Part shown: positions 15,532 through 23,942 of the stretch, piece after piece
Position numbering within the stretch: position 1 is the stretch's first letter
How the letters are laid out: each line of letters starts with the position of its first letter
Origin: an uncultured Planctomycetia bacterium
GTDB taxonomy: Bacteria > Planctomycetota > UBA1135 > GCA-002686595
Reading direction: 5' to 3'
DNA length: 32,139 nt
Assembly (NCBI GenBank): GCA_937952135.1
Contig: CALFYL010000193.1
Location: 1 to 32,139 of the forward strand
Translations under genes and position numbers: made by a program
Notes under the pieces: model-generated
Database searches by the model: none
What the model saw: only the letters and a program-made list of their open reading frames with translations
What the model was told of the DNA's origin: nothing

Positions 15532-16929
15532 CTAGCGTTCGGCGCCGAAGATCAATCCGAGCGTGCGTTCGCAAACGCTCGACATGGTCACGACCCCGTC
15601 GCGCGGCTCGGCGCCCGCGGCGCCGAAGGGTTCCGAGCACAGGAACAGCGGGCCGTCGAGCGGATCCTCGACCAAGCGTCCGTGGCTGCCTTTGACGAGC
15701 GAAGCGTCGAGCGGGATCACGTCCATCAAGTAGCGCATCCCCGTCAGCTTCTGCGCTAGCCGCAGCGCGATCCGCAGCTTGGGCGCGCGCAACTGGGGAT
15801 CGAGGAACAACTCGCACGGGTCGTAGCCGGGCTTGCGATGGATGTCGACCGTGCGCGCGAAGTCGGGCGCGCGCTCGTCGTCGAGCCAGTAGTAGTACGT
15901 GAACCACGCGCCCTTGCGCGCGACGGCCACGAGGTCGCCCGCGCGCGCGTGGTCGATGCCGTAGCGGCGTTGCGCGGCGCGGTCGAGCACTTCGGCGACG
16001 CCCGCGAGGTTGCGCAGCTTCGAGAGCGCGTGCTGGCGCGCTTCCTCGGTGCGGCAATAGACGTGCGCGACCTGGTGGTCGGCGACGGCGAAGGCCGCGC
16101 TGGCGAACGTGTCGAGCACTTCGCCGGCGGGCGTCTCGCGCACTTCGAGCAAACCTTCTCGCCGCAGCGCGCGGTTGATGTCGATGGGGGTGTCGACGTC
16201 TTCGAGGCCGTACTCGCTCACCACGACCACGCTCGCACCGTGCTCCTGCGCCGCACGCCACAGATCCGCGAAAACCGCGTCGATTTCGCGCAGCGCGGCG
16301 ATCGAGCGCGGGTGCGAAGGCCCGAACTGCTGGTGCGAGTAGTCGAGGTGCGGCAGGTAGGCGAGAGTCAGCGTGGGCTTGCGCTCGCGCAGGGTCGCGA
16401 TGGCGGCGTCGGCGATCCAGCGGCTCGAGGGCAGGCCGGACTTCGGGCCCCAGAAGTCGAAGAACGGAAACGGACCGCAGGCCGTCTCGAGCTCCGCGAC
16501 GTACGAACGCGGCCAGCCGTAAACCGCCGGGATCTTGCGGCCGTCCGCGGGATAGAAGGGGCGAGGCGTGACCGACCAGTCGACCGCCGCGCCCATGTTC
16601 CACCACCAGAACAGCTTCGCGCAGGTGAAGCGCGGGTCGCGTTCGCGCGCGAGCTCGTAGAGCTTCTTGCCGCGCACGAGCGCGTTCGATTGGCGCCACA
16701 GCGCGACCTCGCCGGTCTCGCGGTCGAACCAGCCGTTTCCGACGGCGCCGTGCGACGACGGAGGCGCGCCGGTGAGCAGCGTGGCTTGCGCGCTGCACGT
16801 CACGGCCGGAAACACCGCGCCCATCGGCGCCTTGGCGCCGCGCGCGGCGAACTCCGCGAGAGCTGGCGTGTGCTCTCCGAGCTGTCGCAGCGTGAGCCCG
16901 ACGATGTCCACCAGGACGCAGGGTTTCAT
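15532..16929 (-). CDS. Alkaline phosphatase-superfamily phosphodiesterase / nucleotide pyrophosphatase-like protein
   Basis: 465 residues of the type I phosphodiesterase/nucleotide pyrophosphatase fold, which hydrolyses phosphodiester or phosphoanhydride bonds with two bound metals. Expected elements are the first metal Asp in LVDIVGL (Asp8), the nucleophile Thr44 in FPAVTCSAQATLLTG followed by PPSSHGAVGNGWFDR, an Asp/His pair in HLDYSHQQFGPSHPR near 200-215, and a late His in GSHGRLVEDP. The usual D-H metal pair is replaced by Glu-Tyr in SEYGLEDVD. This may define a subfamily with a changed metal site or substrate. No signal peptide is seen, so it is probably cytoplasmic. It is the first gene of a probable operon with the NHLRC2-like gene and is divergent from the Rieske gene. 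The substrate is unknown. Confidence 0.85.
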   Translation of the reverse strand: MKPCVLVDIVGLTLRQLGEHTPALAEFAARGAKAPMGAVFPAVTCSAQATLLTGAPPSSHGAVGNGWFDRETGEVALWRQSNALVRGKKLYELARERDPRFTCAKLFWWWNMGAAVDWSVTPRPFYPADGRKIPAVYGWPRSYVAELETACGPFPFFDFWGPKSGLPSSRWIADAAIATLRERKPTLTLAYLPHLDYSHQQFGPSHPRSIAALREIDAVFADLWRAAQEHGASVVVVSEYGLEDVDTPIDINRALRREGLLEVRETPAGEVLDTFASAAFAVADHQVAHVYCRTEEARQHALSKLRNLAGVAEVLDRAAQRRYGIDHARAGDLVAVARKGAWFTYYYWLDDERAPDFARTVDIHRKPGYDPCELFLDPQLRAPKLRIALRLAQKLTGMRYLMDVIPLDASLVKGSHGRLVEDPLDGPLFLCSEPFGAAGAEPRDGVVTMSSVCERTLGLIFGAER

Positions 16930-16993
16930 GGATCGAGAGGCTTCACGGTCGTCGTCGCGGACGTGCGGCGCGCGTCTGCGGCACGGCGCGGCG

Positions 16994-17007
16994 GGATGCT
17001 AGCATCC
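16994..17007. promoter_or_regulatory. 14-bp perfect palindrome at the Rieske gene start
   Basis: GGATGCTAGCATCC is a perfect inverted repeat that ends 5 bp before ATG 17013, in the 83-bp region between two divergent genes. Its centre contains TAGCAT (17000-17005), a plausible -10 box 7 nt before the ATG. It could therefore be an operator overlying the core promoter of a leaderless Rieske transcript. No good -35 box is visible. Confidence 0.4.
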
Positions 17008-17012
17008 GCTCG

Positions 17013-17363
17013 ATGTGGTCGAAGTTGTTCGGCGCCTTCGGGCGCAAGTCGGTCGTGATCCAAGGCGCCGCGAAACTCCCCGAAGGCCAGTCGCGCCGCG
17101 TGGAACTCGGCGACCCGCTCGCGGGCGGCCTCGAGATCGTGCTGGCGCGCGTGGGCGGGAAGTTGTGCGCCGTGGACCGGCTCTGTCCGCACGAGGGCGG
17201 GCGCATCGCCGACGGTCCGCTCGCGAACGGAAAGTACGTCGTGTGCCCGCTTCACAACTACAAGTTCGACCCGACGAACGGCCGAGCGGTGGGCGTGGCG
17301 TGCTCGGACGCGCGCACGTACAAGGTCGAAGAGGACGGCGGCGACGCGCGCGTGTTCGTGTGA
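17013..17363 (+). CDS. Rieske [2Fe-2S] protein, NirD/ferredoxin-like
   Basis: A small 116-residue Rieske protein. The cluster ligands are in CPHEGG (Cys58, His60) and CPLHNYKFD (Cys78, His81), giving C-x-H-x17-C-x2-H, with the usual GRIADGPLANGKYVV linker between them. It has no membrane anchor, so it resembles the soluble electron-transfer Rieske ferredoxins and the nitrite reductase small subunit NirD. No oxygenase or nitrite reductase partner is visible nearby; neighbours are a divergent phosphodiesterase-like gene and a convergent kinase gene 30 bp away. The partner enzyme is thus unknown. The N-terminal tail WSKLFGAFGRK is basic and slightly amphipathic. The start ATG has no Shine-Dalgarno sequence, consistent with leaderless expression. 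Confidence 0.92.
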   Translation: MWSKLFGAFGRKSVVIQGAAKLPEGQSRRVELGDPLAGGLEIVLARVGGKLCAVDRLCPHEGGRIADGPLANGKYVVCPLHNYKFDPTNGRAVGVACSDARTYKVEEDGGDARVFV

Positions 17364-17393
17364 GTCGGAAGCGGGGCGCGGCGCCGGTTCGGT

Positions 17394-20300
17394 TCAGCGC
17401 CTGTCGAGCGCGCTGAAGGCCGCTTCGACTTCCATCACGAGATCGCGCGTCGTCGGGTCGAGGATCACGGGCTCGAACACCGAGCGGCCCTTGCGGTACG
17501 CCTCGTATTCCGCGAGCGCTTCGTCGCGGCGCTTGGAGCGGAGCAGCGTCAATGCGAGCAGCGCTTGCGTCTCGTTCGGCGCCTTCTCGCTCCCCGCCGC
17601 TTCGAGCGCGCGTCGCAGCCCCTGCTCCGCGAGGTCGAGATGTCCGAGCCGCAGGTGCGCGAGACCCTCGCCGTAGGCGCCGTCCGGCGAGTTGACGCCC
17701 GCCCGGCGCAGCACGCTCGCCTGGAGCAGCGCGAGGCTGTAGTCGATCGGCTCGCGGCGCGGCGAGCGGCACGCGTCGCGGATCTCGGCCAGCAGGCGCG
17801 CGCTCTCGCCGCGCAGGAGCCGCGTGACGTGGCTCAGCGCCTGGCGCGCTTCGTCGTCGAGGTCCGGCGCCGCGAGCGCGCGCTCGAGCGCGGCCTGGGG
17901 CGCGAGCGCGTCGCGCCGGATCAGGGGCTCGAGCTTTTCGAGCGCCTGCGCGCGCGCTCGCACCGCGCTCGCGCGGCGCGTGTGCCGCGAGAGCGGCGAG
18001 TCCGAGCTCCAGACGCGGATCGATCCGTCGACGTAGCCCGCGGCGATGCGCTGTCCGTCGGAGCTCACGGCGATGGCGCCGAGCTCGACCGGCGCGTGCA
18101 AGGTGAGCTCGATCTCGCCGCTGCCGGGGTCGACGAGTTGCACGCCCGCGTCCCTGTCGGCGGCGACGATGCGCCGGCCTTCGTCGAACCACATCGCGTG
18201 CTCGACGTCGAGGATCAAGTCGCCGCCGCGCGCGTCGAGGGTCGCCGCGGCCACGCGCCGCAGCACGCCGCGCTCGCCCTCCTGGCGCCAGCCGAGCAGC
18301 AGCTCCGACGCATCGGGCGAGCGCTCGAGCACGAACAGCGCGCCGGGCAAGCTCTCGAGCAAGCGCAGCGACACGCGGCGCTCGATGTCGAACACGTTGA
18401 CCTCGCTGAAGCGCTGCGAGCCGCGGCCCGACCACACCGAGCCGACCGCGAGCGAGCGCTCGTCGAGCCACGCGAGTTTCGCCGCCTCGCCGCGCGCGCC
18501 GCGCAGGATCACGGGCGCCGCGCGGCTGCCGATCTTCCACACGTACGCGATGCCGCGGTCGGACGCTGCCGCGAGATGCTCCCCGTCGGGGCTGAACGCG
18601 AGCGCGCGCAACGGCTCGCTCTCGCCGGATTCGAAGGTCTCGGTGAACTCCGAATTCGCGAAGTCGAACAGCCGGACCGCTCCGCCCGACGCCGCGAAGG
18701 CGCCGAGGTCCGCCGTCGGCGAGAACTCCCACACGACGCTGCGGTCGGCGCCGGGCTCGCCCGCTTGCACGACGTCGACGAGCAGCGCGCTGCGCGAGTC
18801 CCAGCGCCGCACTCCGCCGTCGGCGGCAACCGAGAGCAGGCTCTCCGCGTCGTCGCCGAAGTGCAGCGCGCGGATCGCGCGGCGGTGGCCCGCGAGCGTC
18901 GCGAACTCGCCGAGCCAGGGCGACCATTCGCGCACGACGCCGTCGATGCTCGCGCTCGCGAGCATCTCGCCGCTCGCGGTCACGGCGCCCGCCGCGATCG
19001 CCGCGGTGTGCCCGAGCATGCTCCAGGCGTCGCCGCGAAGCGTGTCGCGCACGCGCAAGCTGCGGTCGTCCGACAGCGACACGACGAGCCGGCCGCCGGC
19101 GGCGTACGAGCACCAATTCACCGAGCCCTGATGGTCCTGCCACGTCGAGAGCAAGCGGCCGCTCTCGACATCCCACTCGCGCACGGTGAACAGCCACGGT
19201 CCGCGGCGCGGGTCGGGGCCGCGCGCGAGTCCGGTCGAGGCGAGGATGCGCCCGCCGTCGGGGCTGAAAGCGACGGAGCGCACCGACGCGGCGCGCTCGC
19301 CGATGGTGCGTTCGAGTTGCCCGCTCGCGAGCGAGTAGAGGTGCAACTGGCCTTCGTCGACGCCGATCGCGAGGCGCTCGCCGTCGGCGGAACAGCCCAG
19401 GGTGGTCACGACGCCGAGTCGCTCGCGAAGCTCGCGCGTCGGTTGGGCGTCGGCGGTCGAAAGGAACTGCAAGTGGCGGTCGGAGAGCGAGGCGATCAGC
19501 TCGCGGCCGTCGGGCGTGAACGCGATCGTCGCGCGGTAGCTCGGGCCTTTCGGGCCTTGCCATTGCGCGTAGGGCTCGGCCGAGCGCGTCTCGAACATTC
19601 GCACGACGTGGTCGGCGGTCACGAGCGCGAGCCGCTGGCCGTCGGGCGACACCGCGAGCGCTTCGAGCGCTCCCCAGGTGAGCGGAATCTCGAGCAGCTC
19701 GTTGCGGCGCTCGACCTCGAGCACGCGCACGACGCCCGTCGCGCTCTGGCGCGACATCGAATCCTGGCCGCACACCGCGAGCACGCGGCCCGCGGAGTCC
19801 GCCGCGATGTGCGTGGCCATGCGCGACTCGCTCGCGAAACCGTCGAAGCGCGAGAGGATGCGCACGCTCGTCTCGCAGCGCGCGAGCAAGTGCACCCACT
19901 CCCAGGCGCGCAGATTCTCGTTGTATTTGTCGAGCAGCCGGGCGCGCGCGGCCGCGACGTCGTGGATCTTCAGGCTCGCGTCCGCCGCGGCGATGTTCGC
20001 CGCATAGCTCTTGCGCTTGGCGAGGTCTTCGCTCGCTTTCGCGAGCTCCTCGTTGCGCCGCGCGAGCTCGTTCGCGGCGAGCAGCTTGGCGTGCGAGCCC
20101 TCCAGCTCGAGGCGCTTGGCTTCGATCGCCGCCTGTTGCTCCTTGAGCTCTTCGTTGGCCTTCGAAAGCTTGATCTGGTTCTGCTCGAGGTCTTCGTTGG
20201 CCTTCGACAGCACGCCCTGCTGCTCGGACAACTCGGCGTTCTTGCGCTGCGCGAGCGCGAGCATGCCGTACAGGCCGCCGAAGCCGACCACGAGCGCGGC

Positions 20301-21461
20301 GCCGACCGTCAACGCGAATGCGACGTTGCGCGCGATCCACTTGCGAAATTCCGCGAACGCGCCGGACTCGTAGGCGCTCACGACGCGGCCTTCCAAGTAC
20401 GCGCGGAGGTCCTCGGTGAGCCCCGCCATGCTGGGGTAGCGATCGGGGATCTCGCGCGCCATCGCCTTCTCGCAGATCGCGACGAGCTCGTCGGGCAGAT
20501 CCTTGACGAGCGTTCGCAACGCCTTCGGCGGACCCTGGATCAGCGCGCCGAGCACGGCTTGCGGCGAGGGCCGATCGCCCTTGCCGCAGTAGGGCATGTG
20601 GCCGCCGAGCAACTCGTAGAGCATCGCGCCGACCGAGTACACGTCCGAGTGCGGGCCGATGTCCTCGAGCCGGCCGCGCGCTTGCTCGGGCGGCATGTAG
20701 CACGGCGTGCCGACGATGTCGCCGTCCATCGTCGCGAGCGGCGAGTCGACCTCTTGCGCGCGGTCGCGGCGCTCGGTGCGCACGAGGCTCTGCGATGCGT
20801 CGGCGCGGCGCACCCGCACGTCGCGCGTGTCCGCGCTGCCCAGCACTTTCGCCAGGCCCCAGTCCATGACGTACACCTCGCCGAAGCGTCCGACCATCAC
20901 GTTGTCGGGCTTGAGGTCGCGGTGGATCACGCCCTTCTCGTGCGCGAACGCCATCGCTTCGCACACGCGCAGCAGCACGTTCAGCGCGCGCGTCAGGTTC
21001 CAACCGTCTTCGCCCTTGCGGACGAGCTCGTACACCTCGCGCAGCTCGCGGCCGCGCACGAGCTTCATCGTGAAGTACAGCCGGCCCTCGCCGTCGAGCC
21101 CGATCTCGTGCACCGGCACGATCCCGGGGTGGTCGAGCTGGCCGGTGATCTGCGCCTCCTCGAGGAAGCGCGCGTAGCGCCGCGCCGCCGAACTCTCCTG
21201 CGACTCCGTGCGCGAGGCCCCGTTCTGCTCGAAGGCCAGCATGACCTTCACCGCGAGTTGGCGCCGCAAGTCGGCGTCGTACACGCGCAGCACGGCGCCC
21301 ATCGCGCCGCGGCCGACCTCGTTGCGGATCTCGTAGCGCTGCCCGAGGCGCGGGCGGTCGCTCAGCCGCGCGACGATCTCGCTGGGCTGGACGCGGTCCG
21401 CCGACGGCGCGCTGGCGTCGGTGTGCACGATCGAGTCTTGGGAGGGCTCGGTGGGGGCCAT
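17394..21461 (-). CDS. Ser/Thr protein kinase with transmembrane helix, coiled coil, WD40 propeller(s) and TPR tail
   Basis: 1355 residues. The Hanks-type kinase domain lies at about 43-360: P-loop GRGAMG (50-55), catalytic Lys72 in LAVKVM, HRDLKPDN (180-187), DWG (200-202) in place of DFG, and GTPCYMPPEQARG (251-263). The stretch from DWG to GTP is unusually long (about 48 residues, rich in Arg and Asp). One transmembrane helix follows at about 379-403, then a charged coiled coil to about 500 (KANEDLEQNQIKLSKANEEL). About 520-1160 hold WD40 repeats (SPDGQRLALV, SADGERLAIG, SPDGGRILAS and similar), and about 1260-1345 a TPR-like helical region. With the kinase cytoplasmic, the WD40 part would face the periplasm or exterior as a sensor or binding domain. 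The ATG at 21461 is downstream of a good promoter match. The target is unknown. Confidence 0.95.
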   Translation of the reverse strand: MAPTEPSQDSIVHTDASAPSADRVQPSEIVARLSDRPRLGQRYEIRNEVGRGAMGAVLRVYDADLRRQLAVKVMLAFEQNGASRTESQESSAARRYARFLEEAQITGQLDHPGIVPVHEIGLDGEGRLYFTMKLVRGRELREVYELVRKGEDGWNLTRALNVLLRVCEAMAFAHEKGVIHRDLKPDNVMVGRFGEVYVMDWGLAKVLGSADTRDVRVRRADASQSLVRTERRDRAQEVDSPLATMDGDIVGTPCYMPPEQARGRLEDIGPHSDVYSVGAMLYELLGGHMPYCGKGDRPSPQAVLGALIQGPPKALRTLVKDLPDELVAICEKAMAREIPDRYPSMAGLTEDLRAYLEGRVVSAYESGAFAEFRKWIARNVAFALTVGAALVVGFGGLYGMLALAQRKNAELSEQQGVLSKANEDLEQNQIKLSKANEELKEQQAAIEAKRLELEGSHAKLLAANELARRNEELAKASEDLAKRKSYAANIAAADASLKIHDVAAARARLLDKYNENLRAWEWVHLLARCETSVRILSRFDGFASESRMATHIAADSAGRVLAVCGQDSMSRQSATGVVRVLEVERRNELLEIPLTWGALEALAVSPDGQRLALVTADHVVRMFETRSAEPYAQWQGPKGPSYRATIAFTPDGRELIASLSDRHLQFLSTADAQPTRELRERLGVVTTLGCSADGERLAIGVDEGQLHLYSLASGQLERTIGERAASVRSVAFSPDGGRILASTGLARGPDPRRGPWLFTVREWDVESGRLLSTWQDHQGSVNWCSYAAGGRLVVSLSDDRSLRVRDTLRGDAWSMLGHTAAIAAGAVTASGEMLASASIDGVVREWSPWLGEFATLAGHRRAIRALHFGDDAESLLSVAADGGVRRWDSRSALLVDVVQAGEPGADRSVVWEFSPTADLGAFAASGGAVRLFDFANSEFTETFESGESEPLRALAFSPDGEHLAAASDRGIAYVWKIGSRAAPVILRGARGEAAKLAWLDERSLAVGSVWSGRGSQRFSEVNVFDIERRVSLRLLESLPGALFVLERSPDASELLLGWRQEGERGVLRRVAAATLDARGGDLILDVEHAMWFDEGRRIVAADRDAGVQLVDPGSGEIELTLHAPVELGAIAVSSDGQRIAAGYVDGSIRVWSSDSPLSRHTRRASAVRARAQALEKLEPLIRRDALAPQAALERALAAPDLDDEARQALSHVTRLLRGESARLLAEIRDACRSPRREPIDYSLALLQASVLRRAGVNSPDGAYGEGLAHLRLGHLDLAEQGLRRALEAAGSEKAPNETQALLALTLLRSKRRDEALAEYEAYRKGRSVFEPVILDPTTRDLVMEVEAAFSALDRR

Positions 21462-21500
21462 GGGTACCGAGCGCGAGCTGCGACGCCGCGGCGGTCCTCC

Positions 21501-21529
21501 ATTGTGCGCAGCTCGCGCTCGCGCTCCAA
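21501..21529 (-). promoter_or_regulatory. Candidate sigma-70-type promoter of the kinase/WD40 gene
   Basis: On the minus strand TTGGAG (21529-21524) and CACAAT (21506-21501) are separated by exactly 17 bp. The -10 box ends 39 nt before ATG 21461. Matches and spacing are good for a GC-rich genome. Confidence 0.5.
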
Positions 21530-21544
21530 GCGCGACCCCCGCGG

Positions 21545-21573
21545 TTGTGACGCGGACGCGCGCGGCGCAGAAT
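21545..21573 (+). promoter_or_regulatory. Candidate promoter of the NapH-like gene, giving a leaderless mRNA
   Basis: TTGTGA (21545-21550) and CAGAAT (21568-21573) are separated by 17 bp. The GTG start at 21581 lies only 7 nt after the -10 box, where transcription would begin, so the message would have no leader. No Shine-Dalgarno sequence is present, which fits. It is divergent from the kinase promoter, 15 bp away. Confidence 0.5.
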
Positions 21574-21580
21574 CGACGGC

Positions 21581-23485
21581 GTGAATCTCGAGAAGTGTTC
21601 GGGCAGCGCCGCGACCGCGGAGGGCGAGCCGCGCACGGCGCCGTCGCCCGAGCGCCGCGGGCGTTTCGGGCGCCGCCGCGCCTGGGTGCTGCTCGCCGTG
21701 CACCTCGCGATCCTCGCGCACGTCCTGCAGTGGCTGATCGGCGGCACGACGCTCTCCCCGGTCGAGCCGTCCGAGGCGACCGACCTCGCCGAGCACGGCC
21801 GCGTCAACGCCGGCGCGATCTTTTTCGCCGTCGCCATCGGCTCGACGCTGCTCTTCGGCCGCTGGTTCTGCGGTTGGGCGTGCCACCTCGTCGCGGTGCA
21901 GGACGGCTGTCGCTGGATCCTGCACAAGCTCGGCATCCGCCCGCGGCCGATCCAACTCGGCGTGCTCGCGCTCGTCCCGCTGGTCGGGTTCGTCTACATG
22001 TTCCTCGGGCCGTGGCTGTACCGACTGTGGCAGGGCATCGCGCTCGACACCCACGTCGAGCTCTACACCGAGCGCTTCTGGGCGACGTTCCCGGGCGTGA
22101 CGATGTCCGTCGTGACCTTCGTCGTGTGCGGGCTGGGAATGGTGTACTTCCTCGGCTCGAAGGGCTTCTGCACGTACGCGTGTCCCTACGGCGCGATCTT
22201 CGGCGTCGTCGACCAGCTCGCGCCGCAGCGCATCCGCGTCACGGATGCCTGCCAAGGTTGCGGACAGTGCACGATCGCGTGCTCGTCGAACGTGCGCGTG
22301 CACCAGGAGGTGCGCGATTTCGGTGCGGTGGTCGACCCGGGGTGCATGAAGTGCCTCGACTGCGTCGCCGCGTGTCCGAACGACGCGCTGTACGTCGGGT
22401 TCGGCGCGCCGGCGCTGTGGACCGCGCGGAGAACGGCGAGCGCGGGGGCCGGTCCCGACGCGGGGCGCGAGGGAACGCAAGCTTCGCGCGGCAAGTCGCG
22501 GAGCGCGTGGTTGCGGATCGCGCTGTCGGCGGCGTTCGTGCTCGGGCTGTTCGCGGTGCTGATCTCGCATCGACAGCCGCTCGAGTGGGACCGGCACGGC
22601 GGGTTCCTCGCGGTGCTTGCGGCGGGTTCGGTCGCCATCGCGTGGCTGTTCCGCGGCCGTTCGACGCGCGTGGGCGGGCCGACGTTCGCGGAGGAGGCCT
22701 TCGTGGGACTCGCGTACCTCGGCGCACTGGGCGTGCTGCGCGGCTACCGACCGCTCGGAGCGCTCGCACCGTCGATCGTCGAGTTCGCGCCGTGGACCGC
22801 GCGGTTGGGACTCGAGGAGGGCATCCCGCTGCTGCTGGCGCTCGGACTCGCCGGAATCGTCGCCTACGGCGCGTTGCTCGCGCTTCGGATGGCGGTGCGC
22901 TCCGAAGTTTCGCTTCAAGCGATCGCGTTGCGCCGCGGAGGCCGCGTGACGCGCGCGGGCTGGGTGTTTTCTGCCGCGATGGTGCTCGTGCTCGGTGTGA
23001 GCGCCCACGCCGGTGCGGTTCGAAACCAGGCGCGACAGCAGCAGCGCGAGTCGCTCGAGGCAGCGCAGCGCAGCGAGGCGGCCGGGCGCGAGTTTTCCCG
23101 CGGAGTCGAGGCGCTCGGGCGCGAACAGCTCGAGGTCGCGCGCGCGGCGTTCGAGGCGGCGTTGCAGCTCGACCCGACGCACCCCGAGGCGACCAAGCGG
23201 CTCGCGGGCGTGTGCTTCGCGCTCGGAGACAACGAGAGCAGCGAGCGCTACCTCGAGGCGCACCTCGCGAGCACGCCCGGCGACACGGACGGGCTCTTCC
23301 TGCGCGGATTGCTGGCGATTCGCCGCGGCGACCGTGTGCAAGCGGAGAGCGCGTGGACGCAGGTGCTCAGCTTCGATCCGAGCCATCCCGCGGCGCGCGA
23401 GGCGCTCGCGACGCTCTGCGAGGAGCGCGGCGACCTGCGCGGCGCCGAGGAGCACCGCGCGAAGGCGCGTCGGTCGGGCGCTTGA
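21581..23485 (+). CDS. NapH/CcoG-like membrane 4Fe-4S protein fused to TPR domain
   Basis: A 634-residue membrane iron-sulfur protein. The N-terminal half follows the NapH plan: several helices, the FCGWAC motif (97-101) and FCTYACPYG (197-204) carrying paired Cys, then two [4Fe-4S] binding motifs C224xxCxxCxxxC234 and C255xxCxxCxxxCP266. NapH proteins pass electrons from quinol toward periplasmic reductases; CcoG relatives reduce copper for oxidase assembly. Further helices follow (about 300-480), including one at about 455-475, and then a TPR-like region (about 490-634: LEVARAAFEAALQLDPTHPEATK, AESAWTQVLSFDPSHPAAREALATLCEERGD). The C-terminal TPR fusion is unlike standard NapH and suggests a docking role. 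The gene is divergent from the kinase and apparently monocistronic. No reductase or oxidase gene is next to it, so the electron acceptor is unknown. Confidence 0.88.
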   Translation: MNLEKCSGSAATAEGEPRTAPSPERRGRFGRRRAWVLLAVHLAILAHVLQWLIGGTTLSPVEPSEATDLAEHGRVNAGAIFFAVAIGSTLLFGRWFCGWACHLVAVQDGCRWILHKLGIRPRPIQLGVLALVPLVGFVYMFLGPWLYRLWQGIALDTHVELYTERFWATFPGVTMSVVTFVVCGLGMVYFLGSKGFCTYACPYGAIFGVVDQLAPQRIRVTDACQGCGQCTIACSSNVRVHQEVRDFGAVVDPGCMKCLDCVAACPNDALYVGFGAPALWTARRTASAGAGPDAGREGTQASRGKSRSAWLRIALSAAFVLGLFAVLISHRQPLEWDRHGGFLAVLAAGSVAIAWLFRGRSTRVGGPTFAEEAFVGLAYLGALGVLRGYRPLGALAPSIVEFAPWTARLGLEEGIPLLLALGLAGIVAYGALLALRMAVRSEVSLQAIALRRGGRVTRAGWVFSAAMVLVLGVSAHAGAVRNQARQQQRESLEAAQRSEAAGREFSRGVEALGREQLEVARAAFEAALQLDPTHPEATKRLAGVCFALGDNESSERYLEAHLASTPGDTDGLFLRGLLAIRRGDRVQAESAWTQVLSFDPSHPAAREALATLCEERGDLRGAEEHRAKARRSGA

Positions 23486-23942
23486 GACGGAACCTTTTGC
23501 GGGCCGCGGCCGTCGGACACCGATTGCACTTCTCGGCGTGCGACGTCTCACCCACGACGTACACAAGCTGAGGCCGCCCCGCGCTGCGACCGCCGTCCGC
23601 GAGGGGTACCTTGGTCGCCGGGTTGCTTCGGCTCGCTGCCCCCGCCTTGCGCTTCGGTCGTCCGCTTGGATCCTCCCGTGGATCCTCCGGGCGCCCGCCG
23701 CTGCGGGGCCGATCGAGTACAGTTGATGCTGGCGCCCCGAAAAGCTCGGAGCGCCTGTTCTTTGGGTGGTCCGCCGCCCGTCCCCTGCACCTGTCGAGGT
23801 CCCTGGCGTCGCTTCCGCGACGCGGCTCCGCTCCACCCTCACGGGGGCGGTGGACGGGACCGGACCTCGCCGGCCGTCGTCGCTCTTGTTCTCCATCTCT
23901 CTTCCGCGCCCCCTGTTCTCACAACGAAGGTCCTCCATCCCC
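23486..23942. other. Intergenic region without a supported gene
   Basis: 457 bp upstream of the first secreted paralogue. A direct repetition TGGATCCTCC occurs at about 23668-23692, and TACAGT at 23718-23723 could be a -10 box but lacks a -35 partner. Open frames here have no protein-like composition. The leader ends with GAAGG about 12 nt before ATG 23943, a weak ribosome binding site. Confidence 0.5.

Noticed and set aside
17565..21584. 1339-codon plus-strand open frame
   Set aside because: It is antisense to the kinase/WD40 gene with no recognisable domain; long antisense frames are expected at this GC content.
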